Source: JAVBQG01 sp031549185
GTDB taxonomy: Bacteria; Synergistota; Synergistia; Synergistales; Synergistaceae
Length of the DNA stretch: 64,000 nt
NCBI GenBank assembly: GCA_031549185.1
Contig: JAVBQG010000011.1
Coordinates: 44,696 to 108,695, forward strand
Direction of reading: 5' to 3'
The notes beneath the pieces are model-generated. The model worked only from the letters and a program-made list of their open reading frames with translations. It searched no databases and had not been told where the DNA came from. Positions 25,301 through 33,557 of this stretch are shown here, in pieces. The position numbers and the translations under genes are program-made. Numbering within the stretch: position 1 is the stretch's first letter; each line of letters starts with the position of its first letter.

Positions 25301-26272
25301 TTGAAAATATTCGTAACTGGGGCCGCGGGGTTTATCGGCTCCCACTTGGTGGAACGCCTGGTCGAACTCGGACACGACGTTCGCGCCTTCGTCCGTTATA
25401 ATTCTTCGTCCTCATGGGGTTGGCTTGAGAGCACCCCGATAAAAAGCGATGTTGAGATTATCGCCGGCGACATCCGCGACATGGATGGTATTCGCCACGG
25501 CATAGTTGGTTGTGACGCTGTTTTTCACCTGGCGGCTCTCATCGGCATCCCATACTCTTATGTATCGCCGCTGGCTTATATCAAAACGAATGTCGAAGGG
25601 ACGTACAATGTTCTGGAAGCCGCTCGCGATCTGGGAATCGAGAGAGTCGCCCATACGTCGACGAGCGAAATATACGGCACGGCGCAATATGTGCCGATCG
25701 ATGAAAAACACCCCGTAAACCCGCAGTCTCCGTATGCCGCGACGAAATCCGCCGCGGACCAGATGGCGTTGGCGTATCGCCGCTCATTCGATTTACCTGT
25801 AACCGTGATTCGCCCGTTCAACACCTACGGGCCGAGGCAATCCGCCAGAGCAGTTATCCCGACGATCATCAGCCAGCTGTCTGCCGGAAAGACGAGGATC
25901 AAACTGGGCAACACCGTGCCGACAAGGGATCTTAATTTCGTCGCGGACACAGTGAGCGGTTTTATACAGGCGGGGTTGCATCGCTCGACTGTCGGCGAAG
26001 TGATAAATCTCGGTACGGGAAAAGAGATCAGCATCGGCGATCTGGCGCAAAAAATTGCGTCGATCATGGGGCGCGAGCTCGAGATCGAACAGGATGAGGC
26101 GCGTTTGCGCCCGGAGAAGAGCGAGGTAGAGCGTCTTTGCTCGGATGCCTCCAAAGCGAAGAGCCTTGCCGGCTGGGAGCCGAAAGTATCACTCGTAGAG
26201 GGCCTTGAGAAAACGATCGATTGGATTGCTGACAATCGCAACCGCTACAAGGAAGGCATATACAATATATGA
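25301..26272 (+). CDS. legB: NAD-dependent 4,6-dehydratase, LegB-like
   Basis: A 323-residue extended SDR. It has the Rossmann motif TGAAGFIGSH at the start, the active-site serine/threonine in TSTSEIYGTA, YxxxK in YAATKSAAD, and RPFNTYGPRQ. The segment RYNSSSSWGWLES near residue 35 resembles LegB of the legionaminic acid pathway, which removes water from an NDP-GlcNAc to give the 4-keto-6-deoxy sugar. TTG 25301 is chosen because AGAGGGG lies eight bases before it; GTG 25268 and 25292 are in frame but poorly placed. Its last bases overlap the next gene (ATGA), so the sugar genes are coupled. The exact nucleotide carrier is inferred. Confidence 0.85.
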   Translation: MKIFVTGAAGFIGSHLVERLVELGHDVRAFVRYNSSSSWGWLESTPIKSDVEIIAGDIRDMDGIRHGIVGCDAVFHLAALIGIPYSYVSPLAYIKTNVEGTYNVLEAARDLGIERVAHTSTSEIYGTAQYVPIDEKHPVNPQSPYAATKSAADQMALAYRRSFDLPVTVIRPFNTYGPRQSARAVIPTIISQLSAGKTRIKLGNTVPTRDLNFVADTVSGFIQAGLHRSTVGEVINLGTGKEISIGDLAQKIASIMGRELEIEQDEARLRPEKSEVERLCSDASKAKSLAGWEPKVSLVEGLEKTIDWIADNRNRYKEGIYNI

Positions 26273-27441
26273 AAAAAATCTGCACGGTGACAGGGACAAG
26301 GGCGGAATACGGCCTGCTCTACTGGGTGATGAAGGGGATCGAGCAGTCTGCTTCCCTTCAGTTGCAACTTGCTGTTACCGGTATGCACCTTTCACCTGAA
26401 TTTGGGTTGACGTATAAAGTGATCGAGCAGGATGGTTTCGCTATAGACGCGAAAGTCGAAATACTGCTGTCGAGCGATACGCCTGTCGGGATCGCGAAAT
26501 CGATATCCCTTGGGGTCTCGGGCTTCGCGGATGTTTTCGCTCGCTTGTCGCCGGATATGGCGCTGGTACTTGGCGACCGATACGAGATGCTTGCGGCCGT
26601 ACAGGCGGCTTATGTGATGGGTATCCCGATCGCGCATATTGCAGGCGGGGAGACGACGGAGGGCGCGATCGACGAGGGCATGCGGCACGCGATCACGAAA
26701 ATGTCGTGGTTGCATTTCGTCTCGGCCGAACCATACAGAAAACGAGTCATACAGTTGGGTGAGGACCCGAAGCGCGTTTTTTGCACGGGGTCGACCGGAT
26801 TGGATTATCTGACGAGAATGAAGCTGTTGAGCCGTGAGGAGTTGCAGAAAGAACTTGGTTTTTCTTTCGGTAGGCCGACATTTCTGGTCACATATCATCC
26901 GGCGACGCTGGGCGAGCCATCGTCGACCTTTGCGGCGGTTTTGCATGCGCTGGATCGATTCCCCGAGGCCTCTATTATTTTCACGTACCCAAATTCTGAT
27001 GCGAACGGCCGGGTCATCATATCGATGATCGAGGAATATGTTGCCGAGAATGAAAATAGATGCCGGGCCTTTGTCTCCCTGGGGCAACTGCGGTACTTGA
27101 GCGCCTTGTCGCAGGTCGATCTCGTTCTCGGTAATTCTTCCAGCGGGTTGACGGAAGCGCCTTCTTTCAAAGTGCCGACAATTAATGTGGGGGACCGCCA
27201 GAAAGGCCGACTGAGGGCGAATTCCGTGATCGATACAACTGCAGAGGGAGGCGAGATCGCGAAGGCCATTCGAAAAGCTCTCTCCAGTGAATTCAAAGAG
27301 GTAACAGCGCATACGATCAATCCATATGGAGAAGGTAATGCCTCCGATGCAATCGTTCGACTATTGGAGAGCATTAATTTAGGTGAGAGACAAAAAGTAT
27401 TCTATAATATTGAGTTTAACAGGAGAGATTTACATGAATAA
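26269..27441 (+). CDS. legG: UDP-GlcNAc 2-epimerase (hydrolysing), NeuC/LegG-like
   Basis: A 390-residue protein of the NeuC/WecB family. TGTRAEYGLLYWVM at the start, DRYEMLAAVQAAYV, AHIAGGETTEGAIDEGMRH and GNSSSGLTEAPSFKVP are the hallmarks of the hydrolysing epimerases that release the C-6 sugar used by nonulosonate synthases. Beside a LegB-like dehydratase it most likely yields 2,4-diacetamido-2,4,6-trideoxymannose. Its start overlaps legB by four bases and its end overlaps neuB by eight. Confidence 0.9.
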   Translation: MKKICTVTGTRAEYGLLYWVMKGIEQSASLQLQLAVTGMHLSPEFGLTYKVIEQDGFAIDAKVEILLSSDTPVGIAKSISLGVSGFADVFARLSPDMALVLGDRYEMLAAVQAAYVMGIPIAHIAGGETTEGAIDEGMRHAITKMSWLHFVSAEPYRKRVIQLGEDPKRVFCTGSTGLDYLTRMKLLSREELQKELGFSFGRPTFLVTYHPATLGEPSSTFAAVLHALDRFPEASIIFTYPNSDANGRVIISMIEEYVAENENRCRAFVSLGQLRYLSALSQVDLVLGNSSSGLTEAPSFKVPTINVGDRQKGRLRANSVIDTTAEGGEIAKAIRKALSSEFKEVTAHTINPYGEGNASDAIVRLLESINLGERQKVFYNIEFNRRDLHE

Positions 27442-28513
27442 AGTGCTGGTTATTGCAGAAGCTGGGGTGAATCACAACGGGTCGCTTGATATGGCCATGG
27501 ATATGATCAAAGTTGCTGCTGAAGCTGGAGCGGATATGATCAAGTTTCAAACTTTCAAACCGGAGTTAGTAATCAGCAAACATGCCGCTAAGGCGGATTA
27601 TCAGAAAGATACAACTGGCGTCGCCGAGTCGCAATTAGACATGGTGCGTAAGTATGAATTATCGCTTGCTGATCATGAGAAAATTTTTGCGTTTTGTGAA
27701 GTCCAAGATATAGAGTTTTTTTCGACCCCTTTCGATCTCCGTAGCGTAGATTTGCTAGTGGAGTTAGGTGTGAAAAGGATAAAAATACCTTCTGGCGAAA
27801 TAACAAATTGGCCTTTGATTCATAAAATAGGGGCAACCGGCAAACCGGCAATCATGTCAACCGGTATGTCCACAATTAATGAAATAAAAGACGCCCTCTC
27901 CATATATCTCTTGGGCGCTTTGGAAAAAGATGTTACCCCGAATTCGGAGAAATTGGAAGGACTTTATGTTTCTCAAGAAGGGCAAGGTTACCTGAAAAAA
28001 AATATGATGCTGCTCCACTGCACAACGCAATACCCAACGCCTTATGAGGATGTTAATTTATTTGCCATGGATGTTCTAAGAGAAGAATTTAACTTACCGG
28101 TTGGCTACTCGGATCACACGCGGGGAACGGCGATTTCCGTTGCGGCAGTAGCACGTGGGGCAGTGGTAGTGGAAAAACACTTTACGCTTGATCATAACTT
28201 GCCGGGGCCGGATCATAAGGCGTCTTTGGAACCAGGCGAACTTTACGATCTTGTTTCAGCCGTCAGGATAGTAGAAAAATCGCTGGGAGAAAAAAATAAA
28301 AGGGTTGTACCCTCAGAAACGGCAAACAGAGTAATAGCTCGAAAGAGTTTAACGGCGCTTGCCGATATAAAAAAAGGGGATGTTTTTACGTGGGAAAACT
28401 TGGGGGCGAAGCGCCCTGGCGATGGGGTCCCTCCGACGGAATTTTGGAAGTATTTGGGAGAGAAAGCTGATCGGAACTATCGCACAGACGATCAGATCAA
28501 ATTATTATTGTAG
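27434..28513 (+). CDS. legI: Nonulosonic acid synthase, NeuB/LegI-like
   Basis: A 359-residue NeuB-type synthase that condenses phosphoenolpyruvate with a six-carbon amino sugar. The N-terminal TIM barrel has IAEAGVNHNGSLDMA, MIKFQTFKPE, KIPSGEITNWP, GYSDHTRGTAISVAAVA and VEKHFTLD; a C-terminal SAF (antifreeze-like) domain starts near residue 290 (VIARKSLTALADIKKGDVFT). ATG 27434 follows AGGAGAG. From this gene on, base composition becomes clearly AT-rich compared with the neighbours. Choice between legionaminic and sialic acid rests on the LegB-like and CBS-nucleotidyltransferase partners. Confidence 0.92.
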   Translation: MNKVLVIAEAGVNHNGSLDMAMDMIKVAAEAGADMIKFQTFKPELVISKHAAKADYQKDTTGVAESQLDMVRKYELSLADHEKIFAFCEVQDIEFFSTPFDLRSVDLLVELGVKRIKIPSGEITNWPLIHKIGATGKPAIMSTGMSTINEIKDALSIYLLGALEKDVTPNSEKLEGLYVSQEGQGYLKKNMMLLHCTTQYPTPYEDVNLFAMDVLREEFNLPVGYSDHTRGTAISVAAVARGAVVVEKHFTLDHNLPGPDHKASLEPGELYDLVSAVRIVEKSLGEKNKRVVPSETANRVIARKSLTALADIKKGDVFTWENLGAKRPGDGVPPTEFWKYLGEKADRNYRTDDQIKLLL

Positions 28514-28522
28514 GATAGAACG

Positions 28523-29164
28523 ATGAATAAAATAGCGATATGTGGTGCTGGCGGGCACGGCGCGGAAATAAAAATGATCATAGAAGATATCAACGATGAA
28601 TTGCCTAAATGGGAATTGGTTGGTTTTTTCGATCCTGCACTTCCCAAGGGTTCTACTGTTCACGGTTTACCTGTGTTGGGCAACGACGAAGATCTTGTGA
28701 AGGTGAATGAATCTCTTGATATTGTGATAGCAATGGGAGATACCGCGATAAGAGCGAAGGTTTTTGAGAAAATTTCGCAAAATAAAGCGATTTCGTTCCC
28801 AGCACTTGTGCATCCAAAGGCATATGTTGCGCGTAGCGCAGTGTTGGAGGGCGGTGTTGTGCTTTTTCCGTTTTCTTTTGTCTCGTGTCACGTTGTTTTG
28901 GGGAAGGCGGTTTTGTTGAATTGTGCCGCTCAAGTTGGGCATCATGTAAGAGTAGGGGATTATTCGATGATAATGCCCCACTCGGTTGTGCTGGGCGATG
29001 TGACCGTTGGCCAACAAGTTTTGCTGGGGGCAAACAGCACCGTTTTGCAGGGGCTGAAGATTGACGATAATGTAGTCGTCGGTACGGGCAGTGTCGTTTT
29101 GCAAAGTGTCCCGGGAGGAGCAACGGTCTTGGGGAACCCAGCTAGAACTATTAATCGGAGGTGA
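28523..29164 (+). CDS. NeuD/PglD-like sugar acyltransferase
   Basis: A 213-residue left-handed beta-helix acyltransferase. The N-terminal domain starts with IAICGAGGHGAEIK, the sugar-nucleotide-binding fold of PglD and NeuD; hexapeptide repeats follow from residue 100, including the catalytic-type histidine in AAQVGHHVRVGDYS, and the end is TVLGNPARTI. In this locus it most likely adds an acyl group to the 4-amino sugar (the LegH step) or to the finished nonulosonate. Because acyl carrier protein genes lie nearby, the donor might be acyl-ACP rather than acetyl-CoA; that is inference. AT-rich. Confidence 0.85.
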   Translation: MNKIAICGAGGHGAEIKMIIEDINDELPKWELVGFFDPALPKGSTVHGLPVLGNDEDLVKVNESLDIVIAMGDTAIRAKVFEKISQNKAISFPALVHPKAYVARSAVLEGGVVLFPFSFVSCHVVLGKAVLLNCAAQVGHHVRVGDYSMIMPHSVVLGDVTVGQQVLLGANSTVLQGLKIDDNVVVGTGSVVLQSVPGGATVLGNPARTINRR

Positions 29165-29169
29165 AGGGT

Positions 29170-30309
29170 TTGAAGTGTCCCAATTGTAGATCTGATGAGA
29201 CATTTGTGTATTTTTCCTCGGAGATGCCTTTTTATCTTTGGCCCCTGCCCAAAGAAGATCGTTATCAAAACAAAGTTGTATCATTCGAAGCCCATATGTG
29301 TCGTTGCTGTTCTTTTGGGTTTAATAGCCAACCGTTGTCTAATGAAGATTTAAATAAAATCTATGATAACTATGTTTTTTCATTTCCAACAAAAGGTATT
29401 GGTAATACGGCTTATGAGAAGGCTATTGGCCTGGTAGAAAAGAATATCGATCGAGCTGCCTATGTGGTGGAAATAGGAGCTTCCGATGGATATGTTACAA
29501 AAAGCCTTTGGGAGAGGGGCTATAAAAATATTTTTGGGCTCGATCCGAACCCAAGGATAGCGGATGATTTCCCTGTGCCTGTTTATCGTCAATACTTTAC
29601 GGAGAAAACGGAATTTGAGCATCCTGTCAATGCGTTTGTTTTGATTCATGTATTGGAGCACTTTGCTAAGCCATGGGAGATCATTGCAGCCATGTCGTCC
29701 AAATTGGACGAAGGCGGTTTTGTCGTGATAGAAGTGCCGGCTCTTGATTTTTCCCTCCATCATCAGCACTTATCTTTCTTTTCTGTTCCTTTTTTGATCA
29801 AGATGGGGTATGAGCATAAGCTGCAAGTTGTTGATCATATTTTTGACAATGATATAACGCGAATTGTTTTTCAAAAAAAACGTGAAGTTGAAACACTGTA
29901 TACGGCGGAAATGATTGAGGAACTGGAGCGAGATGCAATAACGAAAGCTGAAAACACGCGACGCAAAGCGGAGTTAATTAAGGAAAGATTGAATACGTAT
30001 TTGGCGGATTGCATTGGAGAAAAAATATATTGGTGGGGCAGTGGGGCGACGTCTGCGATTGGTTTTTTGAAAATATTGCCGGAGATTCAAAAGAAGGTAG
30101 ATTTTGTTATTGTTGATGGAGATGTGTCTAGGCGGGGGCTTGTTTTTACGCCGGCTGATAAAGAGGTTTGTTTTGTAGAAGATATTCTTTCGGGGCAGCG
30201 AATCAAAAACCTTGTGATGGCGTCGGTCCTGAACAATGAAATGTTTCGAACCATGGAAAGAATCGAATGCGAAGCTCAGAATATTTTCGTTTATGATTTG
30301 CCTGTTTAA
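29170..30309 (+). CDS. Zinc-ribbon SAM-dependent methyltransferase
   Basis: A 379-residue protein with an N-terminal zinc-binding CPNC and CRCC pair, a class I methyltransferase core (VVEIGASDGYVTK near residue 100, then HVLEHFAKPWE), and a C-terminal domain with YWWGSGATSAIGF, as in C-methyltransferase families that act on deoxysugars. TTG 29170 is chosen because GGAGG lies eight bases before it; GTG 29161 overlaps that site. It could methylate the nonulosonate or its acyl group. Very AT-rich for this genome, with relaxed codon use suggesting transfer. Confidence 0.8.
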   Translation: MKCPNCRSDETFVYFSSEMPFYLWPLPKEDRYQNKVVSFEAHMCRCCSFGFNSQPLSNEDLNKIYDNYVFSFPTKGIGNTAYEKAIGLVEKNIDRAAYVVEIGASDGYVTKSLWERGYKNIFGLDPNPRIADDFPVPVYRQYFTEKTEFEHPVNAFVLIHVLEHFAKPWEIIAAMSSKLDEGGFVVIEVPALDFSLHHQHLSFFSVPFLIKMGYEHKLQVVDHIFDNDITRIVFQKKREVETLYTAEMIEELERDAITKAENTRRKAELIKERLNTYLADCIGEKIYWWGSGATSAIGFLKILPEIQKKVDFVIVDGDVSRRGLVFTPADKEVCFVEDILSGQRIKNLVMASVLNNEMFRTMERIECEAQNIFVYDLPV

Positions 30310-30321
30310 TGGTATGCATAG

Positions 30322-31038
30322 ATGAATAAAGAGGTGTTGATATATGGATATATTTTCGCCCGGGGAGGGTCCAAAGGGGTTCCCGGGAAAAATATCAAAT
30401 TACTCGATGGGAAGCCTCTCATCGCCTATTCCATTGATGCCTTGAAGGATTCCAGTTATGTGGACCGTATTATCGTATCGACGGACGATAGGAATATTGC
30501 AGATGTGGCAAGAAAATACGGAGCGGCGACACCCTTCATGCGGCCACGCGAATTGGCTTCTGACAATTCGCCTGAGATTTTATCGTGGCGTCATGCATTA
30601 GAGCAAGCCTCGCAGGAAGGGCGTATGCCGGATATATTTGTATCTGCGCCTGCGACGAATCCTTTTCGCACCACGGAGGATATAGACAAAGCTATAAAAC
30701 TTTTTTTAAGTTCGGATGTAGACGGAGTTATCGCGGTAACGGAGGCGTCGAAAAATCCATACTTTCACTATGTCAAATTGGATTCAACCTCCAAGGTTCA
30801 TCGATTTATGGGTGCGGATGTTGTCTATACACGCAGGCAGGATGCCCCGCAAGCCTACGAGGTGGCTGGTTCCGTCTACGTGATGAATCCGTATTATGTC
30901 ATGATGTGCGATAATTTACTTTCCGGATATATTTTAGGATGCAAGGTACCGCGTGAACATGTCGTTGATATAGATGAACCCTTAGATTTTGAATATGCGG
31001 AATTTTTGATTCGACGCAGACAAGGGCGAACCTCTTGA
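30322..31038 (+). CDS. legF: CMP-nonulosonate cytidylyltransferase, NeuA/LegF-like
   Basis: A 238-residue cytidylyltransferase that activates the nonulosonic acid with CTP, the last step before transfer to flagellin. FARGGSKGVPGKNIKLLDGK near the start is the CTP-binding motif; IVSTDD, then SAPATNPFRTTEDIDKAI and the closing VVDIDEPLDFEYAEF are also typical. It follows the methyltransferase by 12 bases and is followed after 16 bases by the CBS nucleotidyltransferase. Confidence 0.92.
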   Translation: MNKEVLIYGYIFARGGSKGVPGKNIKLLDGKPLIAYSIDALKDSSYVDRIIVSTDDRNIADVARKYGAATPFMRPRELASDNSPEILSWRHALEQASQEGRMPDIFVSAPATNPFRTTEDIDKAIKLFLSSDVDGVIAVTEASKNPYFHYVKLDSTSKVHRFMGADVVYTRRQDAPQAYEVAGSVYVMNPYYVMMCDNLLSGYILGCKVPREHVVDIDEPLDFEYAEFLIRRRQGRTS

Positions 31039-31054
31039 GATTGGGGGGGGCGAG

Positions 31055-32119
31055 ATGGTCAGTTACCTGAAGGGCGAGGTGTTGGTGAGTTCTATTTGTA
31101 CGCAGGAAACGCGCACGATTCTTCAGGGCATTCAACAGTTGAACGAATGCAACGCCCAAATCCTTCTTGTGGTCGACAACTCGGGACGGTTGATCGGCAC
31201 CGTAACGGATGGCGATATACGCCGTGCTATCTACGTAGGCACGCCTCTTTCCAGCGCAATCGGAGAGATCTGCCATAGAAATTTTAAATCGATGCGCTCT
31301 TACGACCCGGATATGGCCCTTGCATTTTACGAGAGCCATGGTGTGCGCCGCATTCCAATCGTCGATGAAGACGGCATCGCGAGGGATATTGTTTTTATCG
31401 AGGACGTGCTTGCCAAAACGGATTCCGTTACGAGTAGTTGCAATGTCGTTGTTATGGCAGGCGGGCGCGGCTCGCGTCTCGATCCGATCACGCGCGTCGT
31501 GCCGAAACCCCTTCTGCCCATTGGCGATCGGCCGATTCTGGAGCTGATTATGGATTCGTTTTATGGGCAGGGCTATGAGAATTTTATCCTGTCTCTGAAT
31601 TACAAGAAGGATTTTATCAGGGGCTACTTCGCCGAACGGGGGGAGTTGCCCTACCGTATCGATTACGTGGAGGAAGAAAGCTTCATGGGGACGGCAGGCA
31701 GCCTCTCCCTGATGAGAGATATTTTGACCGAGACGTTCTTTTTGACAAACTGCGATATTCTGGTGGAGATGAATTATCGCTCCGCCTATCGCGAGCACGT
31801 CAAGCAGAAGAACGCGCTTACCGTGATCGGCGTGCTGAAAAATTTCAGCATTCCGTACGGGGTCATCAAAATTGAAGACGGCAGTTTCGCTAGTATAGAT
31901 GAGAAACCGGATTATCACCTGATCGTCAACTCGGGCGTCTACATACTCGAGCCGGAATGCCTGGATTTTATCGACGTGGAAAGCCAACCGGACGGGATGT
32001 TTCACATGACCCATCTGATGGAGAAAGTTAAAAATGTGGGGATGAAGGTGGGCGTTTTCCCGGCGCATCGTAAATGGGTGGATATTGGGCAGTGGAACGA
32101 ATACAACAAACTGATCTGA
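31055..32119 (+). CDS. ptmE: CBS-domain sugar-1-phosphate nucleotidyltransferase, PtmE-like
   Basis: A 354-residue fusion: two CBS domains (about residues 8-125; GTVTDGDIRRAI, VRRIPIVDEDG) followed by a nucleotidyltransferase domain with VVMAGGRGSRLDPITRVVPK near residue 135 and KPLLPIGDRPILE. In Campylobacter jejuni PtmE has this architecture and makes the GDP-linked glucosamine precursor of legionaminic acid, so the pathway here may also be GDP-based. The CBS domains may sense an adenine nucleotide. It ends the first strand-consistent block of sugar genes. Confidence 0.87.
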   Translation: MVSYLKGEVLVSSICTQETRTILQGIQQLNECNAQILLVVDNSGRLIGTVTDGDIRRAIYVGTPLSSAIGEICHRNFKSMRSYDPDMALAFYESHGVRRIPIVDEDGIARDIVFIEDVLAKTDSVTSSCNVVVMAGGRGSRLDPITRVVPKPLLPIGDRPILELIMDSFYGQGYENFILSLNYKKDFIRGYFAERGELPYRIDYVEEESFMGTAGSLSLMRDILTETFFLTNCDILVEMNYRSAYREHVKQKNALTVIGVLKNFSIPYGVIKIEDGSFASIDEKPDYHLIVNSGVYILEPECLDFIDVESQPDGMFHMTHLMEKVKNVGMKVGVFPAHRKWVDIGQWNEYNKLI

Positions 32120-32276
32120 CTTGGTGTTCACGGTCTTGCTCGAATTGAGGACCTACCAACCACCTTCACCACCCCGCCTCCACTCCGCGCACGGGGCGGG
32201 GGCAAGAATTCATGGAAAATTGCCGGATCGTTCGCACGTTGGTCAGCAAAGGCTTTTCTTGGCGAGGTGTTAAATA
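32120..32276. other. Intergenic stretch with GC-rich hairpin
   Basis: This 157-base gap contains CCCCGCC (about 32173) and a later GGCGGGG (about 32197) able to form a GC-rich hairpin without U-tract. No promoter was convincing. The ACP gene begins right after it. Confidence 0.4.
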
Positions 32277-32504
32277 GTGGAAAATTTTTTCAATATTGTA
32301 CGGGACGCGTTGAATATGGAAGATGGCGCCGTGCTGGAGAATGGAACGGAGTTGGGGGCATTGGACGGCTGGGATTCGCTGGGTAAGTTCATGCTTTTAT
32401 CCTCCGTGTACTCCGATTATGGAGTGACCCTTGATGTGCCGGATGTGAATGCGGCGAAGACGGTTGGAGATCTCTGGAATCTGGTTGAGCGCGCCAAGGG
32501 CTGA
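32277..32504 (+). CDS. Acyl carrier protein 1
   Basis: A 75-residue acidic protein with the carrier motif GWDSLGKFMLLS, in which the serine would carry phosphopantetheine, in the middle of a four-helix pattern. GTG start at 32277 preceded by GAGGTGTTAAATA. It is not the house-keeping fatty acid ACP by context: no fab cluster surrounds it. It lies between the nucleotidyltransferase gene and a convergent minus-strand cassette with a second ACP, an SDR and a ketoacyl synthase. Likely holds short acyl chains for modifying the flagellar sugar; this role is inferred. Confidence 0.82.
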   Translation: MENFFNIVRDALNMEDGAVLENGTELGALDGWDSLGKFMLLSSVYSDYGVTLDVPDVNAAKTVGDLWNLVERAKG

Positions 32505-32538
32505 AGGCGGCGGCGCGTCAAACTGAAGCCAGCTCGTC

Positions 32539-33303
32539 TCACTGCAACCCGCGCCCGCCGCTGTCCATGACCAGATGGACGCCCGTGATTCTCTTGCTTG
32601 CGTCGGAGAGCAGGAAGAGTGCCGCATTCGCCACGTCCTCCGGCTCGATCATGCCGAGGGGCATGTTCTTGGCGACGCGCCCGTTAAAGGTTTCCTCGCC
32701 GATGGCGGCCTTCATGTCGCCGTTCATCGGGGTGTTCACATAACTGGGGCAGATCGCGTTGAAACGAATGCCGCGCGGCGCGTATTCCTTGGCCAAGGCG
32801 GTAATCGAGGCGTTCAGCGCCGCCTTGCTGGCGGCGTACGCGGCAAGCCCCGGATCCGGCGATACGCCGGCGAGGGAGGAGATGCCGACGACGCTCATGC
32901 CCGAGGCCGCATACCTGCCCTTGCGGCAGGCTCCTTTTGCGAGCGCGAGAAACGCCAGATAGTTGATCCGCAACATCTCGCTCACCCTGTCGAAGTTGGT
33001 GTCACGCAACAGTTGAACCATGGAGGCGCCTGCGCTGTGGACGAGGCCGGAGATCGGTCCCATGTTCTTTGCGATCTCGGCGACGCGCGCTTCGATTCCG
33101 GTCATGTCGCTGCTGTCGAAGAGGTAGATTTCGTGCCCTTCGCCGGATAGCGTGGCCGCCGTGGCTTCCAGCTTCTCTCTGTTTCTTCCGCAACAGGCGA
33201 CGCGTGCTCCCGCTTCGGAAGCCTTGCGCGCGATTGCCCTGCCGATGCCTGATGACGCGCCCGTGATGACGACGATGCGCTCTTGCAAGGGGTAAGCGCT
33301 CAT
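32539..33303 (-). CDS. SDR-family oxidoreductase, FabG-like
   Basis: A 254-residue classical short-chain dehydrogenase. It has TGASSGIGRAIA for NADP binding, HSAGAS, the catalytic serine in VGISSLAG and YxxxK in AAYAASKAALN, and the C-terminal GVHLVMDSGGRG. This resembles 3-oxoacyl-ACP reductases (FabG), and its position directly behind an ACP and a ketoacyl synthase gene suggests it reduces a 3-oxoacyl-ACP. Its ATG follows the ACP stop with no gap. An alternative is a sugar-specific SDR such as PtmA of the legionaminic route. Confidence 0.85.
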   Translation of the reverse strand: MSAYPLQERIVVITGASSGIGRAIARKASEAGARVACCGRNREKLEATAATLSGEGHEIYLFDSSDMTGIEARVAEIAKNMGPISGLVHSAGASMVQLLRDTNFDRVSEMLRINYLAFLALAKGACRKGRYAASGMSVVGISSLAGVSPDPGLAAYAASKAALNASITALAKEYAPRGIRFNAICPSYVNTPMNGDMKAAIGEETFNGRVAKNMPLGMIEPEDVANAALFLLSDASKRITGVHLVMDSGGRGLQ

Positions 33304-33522
33304 TCAGGCGTCCATTTCCTGCAAGATGTCGCCGATCGTCTCGAATGTAGCCATCTTTTCCGCTCCGAGTTTTTTAAAATGCGTGCTGAACACCGCCAAC
33401 ATCGAGAGCTTTGCCATCGAGTCCCAGGTGTCGATCGAGTTCAAGGCGGTGTTGGGTTGAAGATCCTTCGCCTCCATCTCGATAGCGTCGGCGATCAGTG
33501 CGATTTTTTCTTCCTGCGTCAT
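33304..33522 (-). CDS. Acyl carrier protein 2
   Basis: A 72-residue carrier protein with the phosphopantetheine motif DTWDSMAKLSMLA and acidic helices. It lies between the ketoacyl synthase (35 bases upstream) and the SDR reductase (directly downstream) in a three-gene minus-strand operon. It differs clearly from ACP 1, so the two may serve different partners. A dedicated role in short acyl chain synthesis for sugar decoration is inferred. Confidence 0.83.
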   Translation of the reverse strand: MTQEEKIALIADAIEMEAKDLQPNTALNSIDTWDSMAKLSMLAVFSTHFKKLGAEKMATFETIGDILQEMDA

Positions 33523-33557
33523 CTCGAAAACAATCCTTTCACGATAATCTTAAAAAC

